DNA from: Bacillota bacterium
Lineage (GTDB): Bacteria; Bacillota; Clostridia; Christensenellales; Aristaeellaceae
Assembly: GCA_023392515.1 (NCBI GenBank)
Contig: JAEVYX010000017.1
Location: 1 to 64,000, forward strand
Direction of reading: 5' to 3'
DNA: 64,000 nucleotides
Position 1 is the first letter of the stretch, and every line of letters begins with the position of its first letter. Below the pieces are notes generated by a model. That model did no database searches. It was not told where the DNA came from and saw nothing but the letters and a program-made list of their open reading frames with translations. Both the position numbers and the translations under genes were made by a program. Below, one piece after another: positions 27,636 through 36,904 of this stretch.

Positions 27636-28946
27636 TTAGTAAGCATCACTCAAGTCTTTTATCACAACAGGCAACAATCCATCCTCATACAAACGATAGA
27701 TAAGCTCCCCAAACAATGAATTCGCCCAGGCAAACCATGAACGGGTATACTTCTCCGGATGATTTGGATCAAAGCTCTCATGCATGAAAGAGGTACCGGC
27801 ATGGGTGGACAATAGCATTTTCAGCAGGGATGAAATCTCCTTTGTGTCGGTGGATGTCAGAGCCTGTATGCACAGCGAAATGGGCCAAATGTATCCTTCC
27901 GGCGTATGGGGGCTGCCCATGCCTTTTGCGTAGTTCCCCCGATAATAATAGGGATTGTCGGCGCTGAGCACAAAGGCCCGTGTTCTTGTATATAGCGGAT
28001 CATTTTTTTCACAAACACCTAAGTATGGCAGTGATAAGAGGCTGGGGACATTTGCGTCGTCTATCAGGAGGTGATGGCCAAGCCCATCTGCCTCGTAGGC
28101 ATATATTTCCCCATAAACAGGGTGATATACATGACCGTGGGCCTCGATGCCTTGTGCAATTTCATCCCTAAAGGTTTTTGCCCTTTGAACAAGCGCCGAA
28201 TTCCCCTTTAGGCCGGCAAACATTTCAATGATTTGCAGCGCCCTGATGGCCATTAGATTTGACGGAACCAAATATCCAAAGCGGCAGGCGTCGTCGCTGG
28301 GCCGGAAGCCAGACCAAGTCATGCCCGTATAAGCCGTCTCCGCCCCTTTCCCGCCCCTTGGCAGGGTATCGCTCGGGGCGCAGTTGTCCCGCTCAAAGGT
28401 ATAGGGACTTTTTTGCTCATGGTGCTGTTCGGTAGAAAAAATATCCACAATGAGGGCCATAGCTTGATCAAAGTCCTCATCCATCCAGTGAGTAGTGCCT
28501 GACTTTTTGTAGTATGCTTCTGCCAGAAAAACCGGATGGCATAGGGAGTCAATTTCATATTTGCGCTCCCATACCCAAGGAGATGGCACAGGATGATCGC
28601 TGTACTCCCATGTAGGGGCAGGCGCAAGCTTAAACGCGTTGGCGTATGGGTCGAGCAGGATGTATTTTACCTGCTGTCCAATCAACCCTTCCAAAAAACA
28701 TGCTGTATCCTTGTCTCCATCCGCGAAACGTATGTAGTGTAGAGCCTGTGCAGTGGAATCCCTCAGCCACATGGCAGGAATGTCGCCGGTTATGACAAAG
28801 GTTCGACCATCCGCCGTCTCACTGACAGTCGTTTCCAGCGTGTTCAGAAAGCATTTTTCAAACATATCCCCAAGGCCTTCTATGGGCGCCAGCGCAGCTT
28901 TTACGTGGGCAATGCGGGCCTGTATCTTTTTTGTGAGTTCCTTCAT
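27636..28946 (-). CDS. Glycoside hydrolase family 125 exo-alpha-1,6-mannosidase
   Basis: 436 residues from the ATG at 28946. A longer frame to 28997 has no better ribosome site. Recognised by the family block GDIPAMWLRDSTAQ and by SDDACRFGYLVPSN and the (alpha/alpha)6 spacing. Family 125 enzymes are metal-independent inverting exo-alpha-1,6-mannosidases. No signal peptide, so it acts on imported oligosaccharide. Last gene of the minus operon with a ROK regulator, binding protein and two permeases. Its presence, with mannose-6-phosphate isomerase on the other side, marks the locus as alpha-mannoside utilisation. Confidence 0.92.
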   Translation of the reverse strand: MKELTKKIQARIAHVKAALAPIEGLGDMFEKCFLNTLETTVSETADGRTFVITGDIPAMWLRDSTAQALHYIRFADGDKDTACFLEGLIGQQVKYILLDPYANAFKLAPAPTWEYSDHPVPSPWVWERKYEIDSLCHPVFLAEAYYKKSGTTHWMDEDFDQAMALIVDIFSTEQHHEQKSPYTFERDNCAPSDTLPRGGKGAETAYTGMTWSGFRPSDDACRFGYLVPSNLMAIRALQIIEMFAGLKGNSALVQRAKTFRDEIAQGIEAHGHVYHPVYGEIYAYEADGLGHHLLIDDANVPSLLSLPYLGVCEKNDPLYTRTRAFVLSADNPYYYRGNYAKGMGSPHTPEGYIWPISLCIQALTSTDTKEISSLLKMLLSTHAGTSFMHESFDPNHPEKYTRSWFAWANSLFGELIYRLYEDGLLPVVIKDLSDAY

Positions 28947-29011
28947 CGGTGTCCATCCCCGCTTTGTTTCATTTGGGCCGATAGGCATAGATAACAATCA
29001 AAAAGTAACTT

Positions 29012-29851
29012 TTATCCCTTCACCGCCCCAGCAGCGATTCCTTTTACAATATGCTTTTGCATCAGCACATAGAAAATGACAATGGGAATGGTGGAAATTA
29101 CAAATCCGGCCAGAATCAAATTCCACTGATTGTTATAGGTCCCGTAAAAATATTGCTGTGACACCGGAAGTGTCATGGGTTTTTTGGTACCGTAGATCAA
29201 AAAGGCCACCAGGAATTCTCCCCATACCCACAGGGCATTAAGCACTGCCACCGTCGCCATGACCGGGCGCATTAAAGGCAGCACGATAGAGAAAAACATG
29301 CGCAGTTTGGAACAGCCGTCAATGGTGGACGCCTCTTCAATTTCCACTGACATGCCCTTGGCATAACTTCTGAACAGAAAAATTGGCACTGGCATACCCA
29401 AGGCAATATAAATCAGCAGCAACCCTGGCAGGTTGCCCGTCAGACCCAGTTGTTTGGCAATAATGATCAGGGCTACCATGTACACTTGGAAAGGCACAAA
29501 AAGCGTGGACATAATGGCCAGCATCAGCAAATTGGAAAATTTGTTGTTCCACCTGGCTAGAGAATAGCCGGCCAAGGCTGCGATCAGGCAGGTTAAAGTG
29601 GTGGTGGCCGCAACAAGGCAAAGGCTGGTGATAAACGAGGCGACAAAGGAGTTATTACCCAGCACCGTGGCATAGTTGTCAAGGTACAGGTTTGAGGGTA
29701 AGCTCAAAGCTGAAACCATGATATCGCCCTTGGTTTTGAAGGAGTTTATGACAACAAAATACAGCGGAGCAGCAAACAGAATGGTCATGATCCAAAGAAT
29801 GGCTGACCGGAGGGCGTGAAATAACCGGCTTTGAAGCTTGTTTCTTTTCAT
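29012..29851 (-). CDS. ABC sugar transporter permease, MalG type
   Basis: 279 residues. Its ATG overlaps the stop of the preceding permease by 4 bases (ATGA), so the two are translationally coupled. The hydrophobic pattern gives six membrane segments. The EAA loop reads EEASTIDGCSKLR...LP. C-terminus HIVKGIAAGAVKG is typical. It forms the channel with the 29848-30717 permease. Confidence 0.92.
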   Translation of the reverse strand: MKRNKLQSRLFHALRSAILWIMTILFAAPLYFVVINSFKTKGDIMVSALSLPSNLYLDNYATVLGNNSFVASFITSLCLVAATTTLTCLIAALAGYSLARWNNKFSNLLMLAIMSTLFVPFQVYMVALIIIAKQLGLTGNLPGLLLIYIALGMPVPIFLFRSYAKGMSVEIEEASTIDGCSKLRMFFSIVLPLMRPVMATVAVLNALWVWGEFLVAFLIYGTKKPMTLPVSQQYFYGTYNNQWNLILAGFVISTIPIVIFYVLMQKHIVKGIAAGAVKG

Positions 29852-30717
29852 GACAGCTTATCCTCCCTTCTGCGCATGAATATTGTCAGCGCCAGGGATA
29901 CCGACGCCAGCAGCACAAAGAAGATGGTGGATTGCGCGGTGGCATACCCTGTGCGGTTGGCGTTATAGGCCGTGTTGTATATTTTCAGCACCATGGTCAT
30001 AGAGGCGCCCGCCGGGCCGCCGGAAGTCATGGTATAAGGTATTTCAAACGTTTTCATATGGGCTGCGCAGGAAAGAATTAAGCAGGTAAAAATAGTGGGG
30101 GAAATCAAGGGGAGTTTGATATTCCATAGCACATGCCACCCATTTGCACCGTCAATTTCTGCCGCTTCCAGGAGATCATCGGATATGGTCTGCAAGGACG
30201 ACAGATAAATGATCATATAATAACCTGCACAGTTCCATATCCCCACCACAGCCAGGGCATAAATTACACTTTGGGGTTTGCCCAGCACTGCTGTGGCTGG
30301 CAGCTTTATCACTTCCAGTATATCCGGCAGTGCCCCGGTGTACACAAAGCGCCAAATATAGCCTACCACCAGCAAGCTCATAATGTTGGGAATAAAAAAG
30401 GCGGAGCGCATCAGATTCCGGCCTCTTATGGGCCTGTCCAGCATCAAGGCCAGCGTCAGCGAAAGCAGATTTCCTGCGATAACCGCCACCAATGCATAGG
30501 TAAGCGTGATGGAAATGGTATCTACAAAGCTTTTATCCGTCAGTGCTTCCTTATAGTTACTCAATCCCACCCAATTGTAAGAGGATTTCATGCCATAGGA
30601 GTCGGTAAAGGAAAGCACCAGGCTTTGCAGTACCGGCACTACAAAAAATACTACGAATAGGCTCAAGGCAGGCAAAAGGATCAATAAATAAAAGATTGCA
30701 TCCCGTTTCTTTTTCAT
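29848..30717 (-). CDS. ABC sugar transporter permease, MalF type
   Basis: 289 residues. The N-terminal membrane helix is YLLILLPALSLFVVFFVVPV, then five further segments. The EAA loop is LEAAEIDGANGWH...LP. It follows the binding-protein gene after a gap of about 150 bases that contains two alternative stem-loops. No ATPase gene is in this operon. Confidence 0.92.
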   Translation of the reverse strand: MKKKRDAIFYLLILLPALSLFVVFFVVPVLQSLVLSFTDSYGMKSSYNWVGLSNYKEALTDKSFVDTISITLTYALVAVIAGNLLSLTLALMLDRPIRGRNLMRSAFFIPNIMSLLVVGYIWRFVYTGALPDILEVIKLPATAVLGKPQSVIYALAVVGIWNCAGYYMIIYLSSLQTISDDLLEAAEIDGANGWHVLWNIKLPLISPTIFTCLILSCAAHMKTFEIPYTMTSGGPAGASMTMVLKIYNTAYNANRTGYATAQSTIFFVLLASVSLALTIFMRRREDKLS

Positions 30718-30745
30718 GTCAACCTATCCTTTCCGGATAAACGGA

Positions 30746-30810
30746 GCCCGCCGCTGAAAAGAAGGGCGGGCACCCGGGACGGGATACTTCCCCGTCCTCT
30801 GAGTACCCGC
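30746..30810 (-). other. Two mutually exclusive stem-loops after the binding-protein gene
   Basis: The main hairpin (30766-30810) pairs GCGGGCACCCGGGACGGG with CCCGTCCTCTGAGTACCCGC around a short loop. A second one pairs GCCCGCC (30746-30752) with GGCGGGC (30765-30771), whose bases belong to the first hairpin too. Both cannot form at once. The layout suits attenuation or graded expression of the downstream permeases. Confidence 0.55.
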
Positions 30811-30869
30811 CATTAAATGAGGCATCCAGGGATATTTACAAAAATTGTTTCCCTTTGGCGTAGGAACGC

Positions 30870-32111
30870 TTATTCAGCGTCTCGGGCCTTGTCCCAGAAG
30901 GTATCAAGATCGGCGGACAGCGCTTCCCAAGTGGTGGTATCCAGCATGTACTTGGAGAAGCTTTCCCACAGCTTATCGGTGAATATGGAGCGAAGCACGC
31001 GATCGCCGTAGGGGGTAAACTGACCGGAGGTCATATAGGCGCTGATATCAGCGGCGATGGGATCATAATCCACATTTACACCTGTGACGGCAGAGGAAAC
31101 CTTGACGTTCCTGGACCAGATTTCTCCGGCTTCGGCAGAGGTCATGTATTCGAGAAAGGCAAGGGCCATTTCGGCGTTCTTGGAATCCTTTGCAATGGAC
31201 ATCGCGCTGTCGGGGAAAGCCAGGAGCTTGGCGTCTTCCGCATTATCAGAAATGGGGAAAGCCATCAGGCCGATGTTGGCATCGGGGTTGGCGGCACGGA
31301 TACCGGACAGCGCCCAGGAGCCGTTGCCATAGAAGGCGGCGGCACCGGTAGCCAAAGCTGCATTGGAATCGTCATAGGACATGTTGAAGGTGTTGTTTGG
31401 ATCAGCATAGCCGTAGGCAAATTCCTTTTGGAGGTCAAAGGCCAGCTTCCATTCGGCACTTGCGACGATGGAAACTTCGCCGGCATCACGCTTTGCAGAC
31501 CATTCAGGATCCTGTCCAAATACGGTTTCGGAGAATAGTGCGATCAAGGACATGTAAGGCACGGATAAATCCAGGCAACCGGTTGCAAAGGGGGTTACGC
31601 CGTTGGCCTTCAAGGTCTCGCAGGCGGTACGCAGTTCAGTAAGCGTGGTGGGTACGGCGATATTGTTGGCGGCCAGCACATCCTTGTTGTAGTACAGGGC
31701 GATGTAGCCGTTGTCAATGGGCATGGCGTACACGCCGTTGTCATAGATGGCATTGGCGGCGGCAACGGTGTCAGCGCTAAGGTTGTTTAGGAAATCTTGA
31801 CCGTTCAGGTCCAGCAGATATTCAGGCTCGATTTCCTTCATCCAGGTAATGAGATCAGGCATATCGCTGGAAGCAGCCCTGGCGCGCAGGGTGGTTTTCA
31901 ACTGATCGGCTGTCATGGACTGCAGATCAAATTCCACATTGGGATACAGTTTCTGAAATCCGGCGAACATCTCGGCAAAGGCATCCTGGCAGGACTGTTC
32001 TTGTTTTAAAGACAGGATTTCGAGAACGACTTTGTCCTCGGCTGATGCAACGGTCAGGAGCAAGGTGCTCATCAAAACCACGACAAGCAGCAAAGAAATT
32101 AATTTCTTCAT
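30870..32111 (-). CDS. ABC transporter sugar-binding protein (mannoside locus)
   Basis: 413 residues, ATG after AAAGGAGAAATC. Signal peptide of about 24 residues ending ASA|ED, with no cysteine, so not a classical lipoprotein. The mature part is a CUT1 family 1 binding protein: SDMPDLITWM, NGVTPFATG and AAAFYGNGSWAL are family-like stretches. By context it binds an alpha-mannose oligosaccharide and passes it to the permeases encoded next. Confidence 0.9.
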   Translation of the reverse strand: MKKLISLLLVVVLMSTLLLTVASAEDKVVLEILSLKQEQSCQDAFAEMFAGFQKLYPNVEFDLQSMTADQLKTTLRARAASSDMPDLITWMKEIEPEYLLDLNGQDFLNNLSADTVAAANAIYDNGVYAMPIDNGYIALYYNKDVLAANNIAVPTTLTELRTACETLKANGVTPFATGCLDLSVPYMSLIALFSETVFGQDPEWSAKRDAGEVSIVASAEWKLAFDLQKEFAYGYADPNNTFNMSYDDSNAALATGAAAFYGNGSWALSGIRAANPDANIGLMAFPISDNAEDAKLLAFPDSAMSIAKDSKNAEMALAFLEYMTSAEAGEIWSRNVKVSSAVTGVNVDYDPIAADISAYMTSGQFTPYGDRVLRSIFTDKLWESFSKYMLDTTTWEALSADLDTFWDKARDAE

Positions 32112-32185
32112 ATGATTTCTCCTTTACTCGTACCATTTGGATTATTTCATGCCCACGAAAACCTGGCCAGCATCTTCATGGGGCA

Positions 32186-33430
32186 TCAAACCATAGATAA
32201 AGATAGTTTCGGCTTGCTGAATAAATTATCAAACACCATGAAACAACCGCCAAGGGCATATTTGTCTTCTGGAAGCTGACCGCAGTAAACGGAAACTTTA
32301 ACCCCAAGATTATCGGTGAGATACGTTTGCAGCGCATCTTCGGCAGTCTTAAAAAAAACACTGCTTTCCAATGCTGGGCTGCCGCCTATCACCACCTTGG
32401 AAATTTCCATGGTTTTCACAATGTTGGAAATGGCAATGCCAAGATAGGAGCCCGCTTCCGATAATACCGCCCGCGCCGCAGAATCGCCTTCTCCCGCCAT
32501 TTTGACCAAACGATCAAAGTCTGGCAATTCCCCGTCTGCTCCTTGGAGGCCGGACTTTTCGCGATAGCGCTCAACAATGGACAGCTTTCCGGCGTACACA
32601 TCCAGACATCCCCAGCTGCCGCAGCGGCATGGCGGTCCTTTGGGATCTAGGGTGGTATGGCCGATAAAGCCTGCGTTCCCCTTTTCCCCCGCCATAGGAT
32701 GGTTGTTCTGATAGATAATGCTGCCTATGCCGGCCCGCAAACCAATGTATATAAAGTCGGTGGTTTCATCGCCTAGGTACAAGCGCTTTTCAACCAATCC
32801 CATCAGGTGCACATCGTTTTGAATGTACACTGCTAGTTTCAGGTGGCGCTCCAGCTTCTTCTGAATGTCTACGCGCTGCCAGCCATGAATGCGCTCAATG
32901 TTCATGGATATGCCGTTTACCGTATCAATGACCCCCGGCAGCCCGATGCCCACGCCGTCGATCAAGGCTTTTTCAACCCCGGAATCAGCAATGAACTGAT
33001 CCAGCTCCCGGAGCAGATCCTCCATAAGAGCATCCTTTTCAATGTCTATATCATAATTCAGCGTCTTTGCTGCTCGAATATCGCCCTTCATGTTGGCAAT
33101 AGCCATGCGGATTATGGGAAATTCAAAGTCTATTCCCACTGCAAAATGGCGCTCTCCGCTGAGATTTAGCAAAGCGGCCGCCCGCCCGCCGCAGGATTCG
33201 GAGTAACCATCCTTAACGACGATCCCCTCTTCCATCAGCTCCTTGACGAGGTTAAGTACAGTAGGCCGGCTAAGGCTTGTGCGCCTTACCACATCTTCGG
33301 TGGAAATGGGAGCATATTTCATGATGCATTGAAGGATCAGAAATTTGTTGGCCTCCTTCAAAATCTTGATGTTATTCCCTTTCACCGCATTATCAGCGTT
33401 CAATACGCTCCCCCCGCTTCTTGATTGCAT
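32186..33430 (-). CDS. ROK-family transcriptional repressor
   Basis: 414 residues. N-terminal winged helix-turn-helix (residues about 35-75, including ISTEDVVRRTSLSRPTVLNLVKELMEEG), then a sugar-kinase-like ROK domain with the zinc motif CRCGSWGCLDVY. VGIGLPGVID is the ROK signature. Related NagC/XylR proteins bind a sugar or sugar phosphate and release DNA. It heads the operon of the mannoside ABC transporter and GH125, and faces the 33565 gene, so it probably controls both directions. Confidence 0.9.
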   Translation of the reverse strand: MQSRSGGSVLNADNAVKGNNIKILKEANKFLILQCIMKYAPISTEDVVRRTSLSRPTVLNLVKELMEEGIVVKDGYSESCGGRAAALLNLSGERHFAVGIDFEFPIIRMAIANMKGDIRAAKTLNYDIDIEKDALMEDLLRELDQFIADSGVEKALIDGVGIGLPGVIDTVNGISMNIERIHGWQRVDIQKKLERHLKLAVYIQNDVHLMGLVEKRLYLGDETTDFIYIGLRAGIGSIIYQNNHPMAGEKGNAGFIGHTTLDPKGPPCRCGSWGCLDVYAGKLSIVERYREKSGLQGADGELPDFDRLVKMAGEGDSAARAVLSEAGSYLGIAISNIVKTMEISKVVIGGSPALESSVFFKTAEDALQTYLTDNLGVKVSVYCGQLPEDKYALGGCFMVFDNLFSKPKLSLSMV

Positions 33431-33489
33431 TATAACAGCCCTCCAAACTTTTGTAAATACATTTAATTAAATTTTTTAATAAAAACAAT

Positions 33490-33536
33490 ATCATTGGATC
33501 GGGATTGTATGATATAATAAATCCAAGGATCATTGG
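33490..33536. promoter_or_regulatory. Divergent promoter region with repeated ATCATTGG
   Basis: ATCATTGG occurs at 33490-33497 and again at 33529-33536, where it is part of the near-palindrome CCAAGGATCATTGG. A perfect TATAAT box (33513-33518) lies between them and points to the plus-strand gene. No good -35 box is seen. The repeats are candidate operators for the adjacent ROK repressor. Confidence 0.4.
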
Positions 33537-33564
33537 CACTATATACAGCAAGGAGTCATTCCTA

Positions 33565-34716
33565 ATGAAAGAAACGTTTTCTTCCTACTTAGAAATGCTA
33601 TCGCAAAAGCTTATCAGGGGATGTGTTACCAAAACGCCCGCAGGTATTACCTTGTTCACTCCGGATGGCGTTGCCAGTTACGATGCATTGTGGCTGCGGG
33701 ATTTTGCCTACATGGCCGAATACGCCGGAGATTTCATTTCCAATGATGAATTGGAAGGATGCATCCGTTATGCGCTCTCCGGCAAGCGGGAGGATGGCTG
33801 GATGCCTGACCGCATTTATGCCGATGGAATGGTGGCCTATGCGGCCGGCGTTGTGGGCAAGCCCGTAGGCGAGGCTAACCTGGATAACACCCCTTTTCTT
33901 ATTTATGCTGTATGGCAGTTGCTGAGCAGGCTGCCTGTCAGCAAAGCAAAGCCATTGTTTGAAACTTGGCAAAGTGACTTGGTTCAGGGTCTTCGCGCTA
34001 TTCCCCGCAGCACAAGGGGATTGGTATATTCCTCTCCCGCAGCCCCCCATTCCCCTTATGGTTTTACCGATACCGTGGCCAAAACCGGTGAATTGATGAT
34101 GGAATCCCTTTTGTATTGGCGTGCCGCAAAAATGATGAGCGTGCTTCAGCATCGCTATGGTTTTACCCATAAAGCTGACCTCACCGAAGATGCTGCTTTA
34201 ATTGAGAATAACCTGCAGGCCCTGTATGACGAAGAAAGCGGCATGTTCCTGGCAGCCACGCAGGACTGCCGCCAAATTGATATTTGGGGCAATGCCTATT
34301 TGCTGTATATCGGTTTCCCGGCAGCAAAGGCGAAAGAAACCATTCTTTCTTATTTGTCCACGCATCTTTGGGATTTCACATACAAGGGGCAAATACGCCA
34401 TCTGCCTCCCAGGGAATATTGGCAGCGGCTTTTAATTGATGTAGCCCATGATGAGTATCAAAACGGCGCGTACTGGGCCACCGCTACGGGATGGGTCTTG
34501 TGGTGCGTGGCACAGAAGGATGCAAAAAGTGCGTTTGAACTTTTGACGAAAGTTGTGTACTCCTTCCAAAATGATGGCGTTTTTGAGTGCGTTAATGAAG
34601 GATACGAAAAGCTTGATAGTTTTGTAGTCAGCGCTACCAATGTATTGGGGGGCTTCCGCCGCGCCGTACATGAATTCCCAGCCTTAGCGGAGCTTGTCTT
34701 AAGCGCAGACCTCTAA
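33565..34716 (+). CDS. Putative (alpha/alpha)6 glycosidase-like protein, family not recognised
   Basis: 383 residues from the ATG after AAGGAGTC. An upstream in-frame start at 33505 would lie before the -10 box. The stretch SYDALWLRDFAYMAEYAGDF parallels the 'W.RD' motif of GH125 and related six-hairpin glycosidases. DGWMPDRIYADG, NLDNTPFLIYAVW and NGAYWATATGWVLW continue the helical-toroid pattern. No signal peptide. It faces the GH125 operon, so it likely acts on the same imported mannoside. I cannot assign a named family. Confidence 0.6.
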   Translation: MKETFSSYLEMLSQKLIRGCVTKTPAGITLFTPDGVASYDALWLRDFAYMAEYAGDFISNDELEGCIRYALSGKREDGWMPDRIYADGMVAYAAGVVGKPVGEANLDNTPFLIYAVWQLLSRLPVSKAKPLFETWQSDLVQGLRAIPRSTRGLVYSSPAAPHSPYGFTDTVAKTGELMMESLLYWRAAKMMSVLQHRYGFTHKADLTEDAALIENNLQALYDEESGMFLAATQDCRQIDIWGNAYLLYIGFPAAKAKETILSYLSTHLWDFTYKGQIRHLPPREYWQRLLIDVAHDEYQNGAYWATATGWVLWCVAQKDAKSAFELLTKVVYSFQNDGVFECVNEGYEKLDSFVVSATNVLGGFRRAVHEFPALAELVLSADL

Positions 34717-34875
34717 ACAGCTTGATTATACCTTTTTTTCTGGTCTGCCTCAACTATCGTATCAATAAAGCGGCGCAGGCGGCCGGGATATACCCTCCCT
34801 TATTCATTAGAAGCACCTGAGTATACATGCGCCCGACCAGCGTAACTTAATTGCTCCACGTTAGGAGGAAGTCTT

Positions 34876-35817
34876 ATGAACAGCAATTTCCGCCTGGGCA
34901 TTGATATTGGCGGAACCAAGGTAAATGCAGGCATTATACGCGAGGATGGTTATATATTGGACACCTGCACCTTTTCTTCCAGGGATTCTGCAGACGCCGA
35001 AGGCTTGGTCAAGGAAATTTGCATACAATCGGAAATATGCCTTACCCGCAACGACATGACACTTTCGAATATTCACCATATCGGTGTGGGTATCCCGGGG
35101 ACGGCAGACTATCAAAATGGTGTAGTCCGTTACAGCTCCAACCTTTTTGGTGAGAACGTCCCCCTGGGCAGTTACTTTTTTGACCGCTGGCAGCGAAGCG
35201 TTACAGTCGTACAGGATTCTTGGGCAGGCGCTTGGGCGGAGTACCTGTTTGGTCAGAATCGAAAGTGGGACAACATGCTTTGCCTTACCATCGGCACCGG
35301 CATTGGCTGCGGCATCATCCTTCACGGAAAGGTGTTTGGAGGCGCCATGCATACAGCCGGTGAAATCGGCCACACCCCAATTGTTCCCAACGGCAGGCCT
35401 TGCAGCTGCGGCAAGCGGGGATGTTTGGAGACATATGCTTCAGGAACGGCTATCTGGGAGCAGGCACTGGAGCGCTTTCCTGACAAACTCAGCGGCCTTG
35501 CCCAGAGGGCAGAAACAATTTTTCAAATGGCATACGATGGTGATGCAGATGCGCTTGATCTAATTGAAGAATGTGTTGACAAACTTGCCTACGGCCTATC
35601 CATAATGATCGACATTTTGTCGGTAAATGTTATCACCATCAGCGGTGGAATCTGCAGCCATGAACGGCTGATGATAGCACCCCTGGTCGAAAAAATACGG
35701 GCTTACGGTTATCCATCCTGGGCAAAAGAAAATTCAGTTATTGTGAAAAAGGCCGGGCTTGGCAGCTATGCCCCCATGGCGGGTGCTGCCTTTCTCACAA
35801 AAGATTTTATTATATAA
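34876..35817 (+). CDS. ROK-family sugar kinase
   Basis: 313 residues, ATG after AGGAGGAAGTC. Phosphate-binding GIDIGGTKVNAG at residues 8-19, IGVGIPGT, the catalytic-type region TIGTGIGCGII, and the zinc motif CSCGKRGCLETYASG. No DNA-binding domain, so this is a kinase rather than a regulator. With mannose-6-phosphate isomerase next, the likely substrate is mannose (6-phosphorylation), though glucose or fructose kinases look alike. Confidence 0.88.
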   Translation: MNSNFRLGIDIGGTKVNAGIIREDGYILDTCTFSSRDSADAEGLVKEICIQSEICLTRNDMTLSNIHHIGVGIPGTADYQNGVVRYSSNLFGENVPLGSYFFDRWQRSVTVVQDSWAGAWAEYLFGQNRKWDNMLCLTIGTGIGCGIILHGKVFGGAMHTAGEIGHTPIVPNGRPCSCGKRGCLETYASGTAIWEQALERFPDKLSGLAQRAETIFQMAYDGDADALDLIEECVDKLAYGLSIMIDILSVNVITISGGICSHERLMIAPLVEKIRAYGYPSWAKENSVIVKKAGLGSYAPMAGAAFLTKDFII

Positions 35818-35842
35818 GCACACATCATATAAGGAGAAAGCC

Positions 35843-36772
35843 ATGGCCGTATATTTTACCAAGCCCATCCCTCGTCCTGCATTATGGGGCGGGAAACTGT
35901 TAAAAGAGTATTTTCAATATCCCGATTTTCCAGACAATATTGGACAATCCTGGGCTTTCAGCGCACAGGATGGCGCATCCAACCTGATTGAGGGAGGAGA
36001 ATACGCCGGGAAAACCCTGGCGGACCTATGGCATGAGAAGCCTTATATTTTCGCAAGCCGATATAATACGTTTCCTGTTATCGTCTCCCTGGTTGCGCCT
36101 GTGGAGGATTTGAGCATTCAGATTCATCCCAATGCTGCCATCGCGGCAGAAAGCGGTCATGCCATGGGTAAAAATGAGGCGTGGTATTTTTTGGAGGCTC
36201 AGGATGACGGAAACATTGTTTACGGATGCCGTGCGAAAAATGAAGTGGAACTCCGGAAGATGATTGCATCTGATCGGTGGAATGACCTGGTGCAGCTCTT
36301 GCCTGTGCGCCGGGGGGATTTTGTTTATCTTCCAGCCGGCATACTCCATGCGCTTAGAAAAGGCAGCATTGTATATGAAATTCAGCAGGCAACAGACATC
36401 ACCTATCGTTTTTTTGATTACCACCGAAAGGGTACTGATGGCAAAGAGCGAGATTTGCACATCGAGCAGGCTATTCGCTGCATGAACTTCAATTTGAACG
36501 AGGACTGCGCACATTCATCCCAAATTGATGATTACCTTCCCCATGGTACGCTGACCAAACTGATTTGCAACGACAGTTTTTGTGTGCGTAAGCTTGTGCT
36601 GAATAGAGAGGAAACCCTGGTCTTTGACGGCTACCAACTAATGACCGTCTGTAATGGCGGCGGCAGAGTAGATGGCCTTCCTCTGCATATCGGACAAAGT
36701 TTTCTTGTTCCCTCAAAGAATAAGATATTGCTTGAAGGACAAATGACGATTTTGATGACCGGGGAAAGATAG
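35843..36772 (+). CDS. manA: Mannose-6-phosphate isomerase, class I
   Basis: 309 residues from the ATG after AAGGAGAAAG. A longer frame to 35759 overlaps the kinase gene. Short-form type I isomerase: zinc ligands Gln93 and His95 (IQIHPN), Glu112 (NEAWY) and His169 (GILHAL). Converts mannose 6-phosphate to fructose 6-phosphate in the cytoplasm. With GH125 and the ROK kinase it completes a route from alpha-mannoside to glycolysis. The gene starts 25 bases after the kinase stop. Confidence 0.92.
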   Translation: MAVYFTKPIPRPALWGGKLLKEYFQYPDFPDNIGQSWAFSAQDGASNLIEGGEYAGKTLADLWHEKPYIFASRYNTFPVIVSLVAPVEDLSIQIHPNAAIAAESGHAMGKNEAWYFLEAQDDGNIVYGCRAKNEVELRKMIASDRWNDLVQLLPVRRGDFVYLPAGILHALRKGSIVYEIQQATDITYRFFDYHRKGTDGKERDLHIEQAIRCMNFNLNEDCAHSSQIDDYLPHGTLTKLICNDSFCVRKLVLNREETLVFDGYQLMTVCNGGGRVDGLPLHIGQSFLVPSKNKILLEGQMTILMTGER

Positions 36773-36846
36773 TGGATCAATTATTCCTGGAACCTTCTTC
36801 TGCCGCATTCTTGAGAAAACCTGGGCTGTTAACGGGCAAGATATGT

Positions 36847-36876
36847 TTGCATCACCTTTGCGGCGTATGATATACT
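36847..36876 (+). promoter_or_regulatory. Promoter of the first DeoR-family gene
   Basis: TTGCAT (36847-36852), 18-base spacer, TATACT (36871-36876). This puts the transcript start near 36883, after the ATG at 36878, so translation must start at 36905 or later. Confidence 0.6.
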
Positions 36877-36904
36877 TGTGCATAACAATCAGATTGAAGA
36901 CGGG

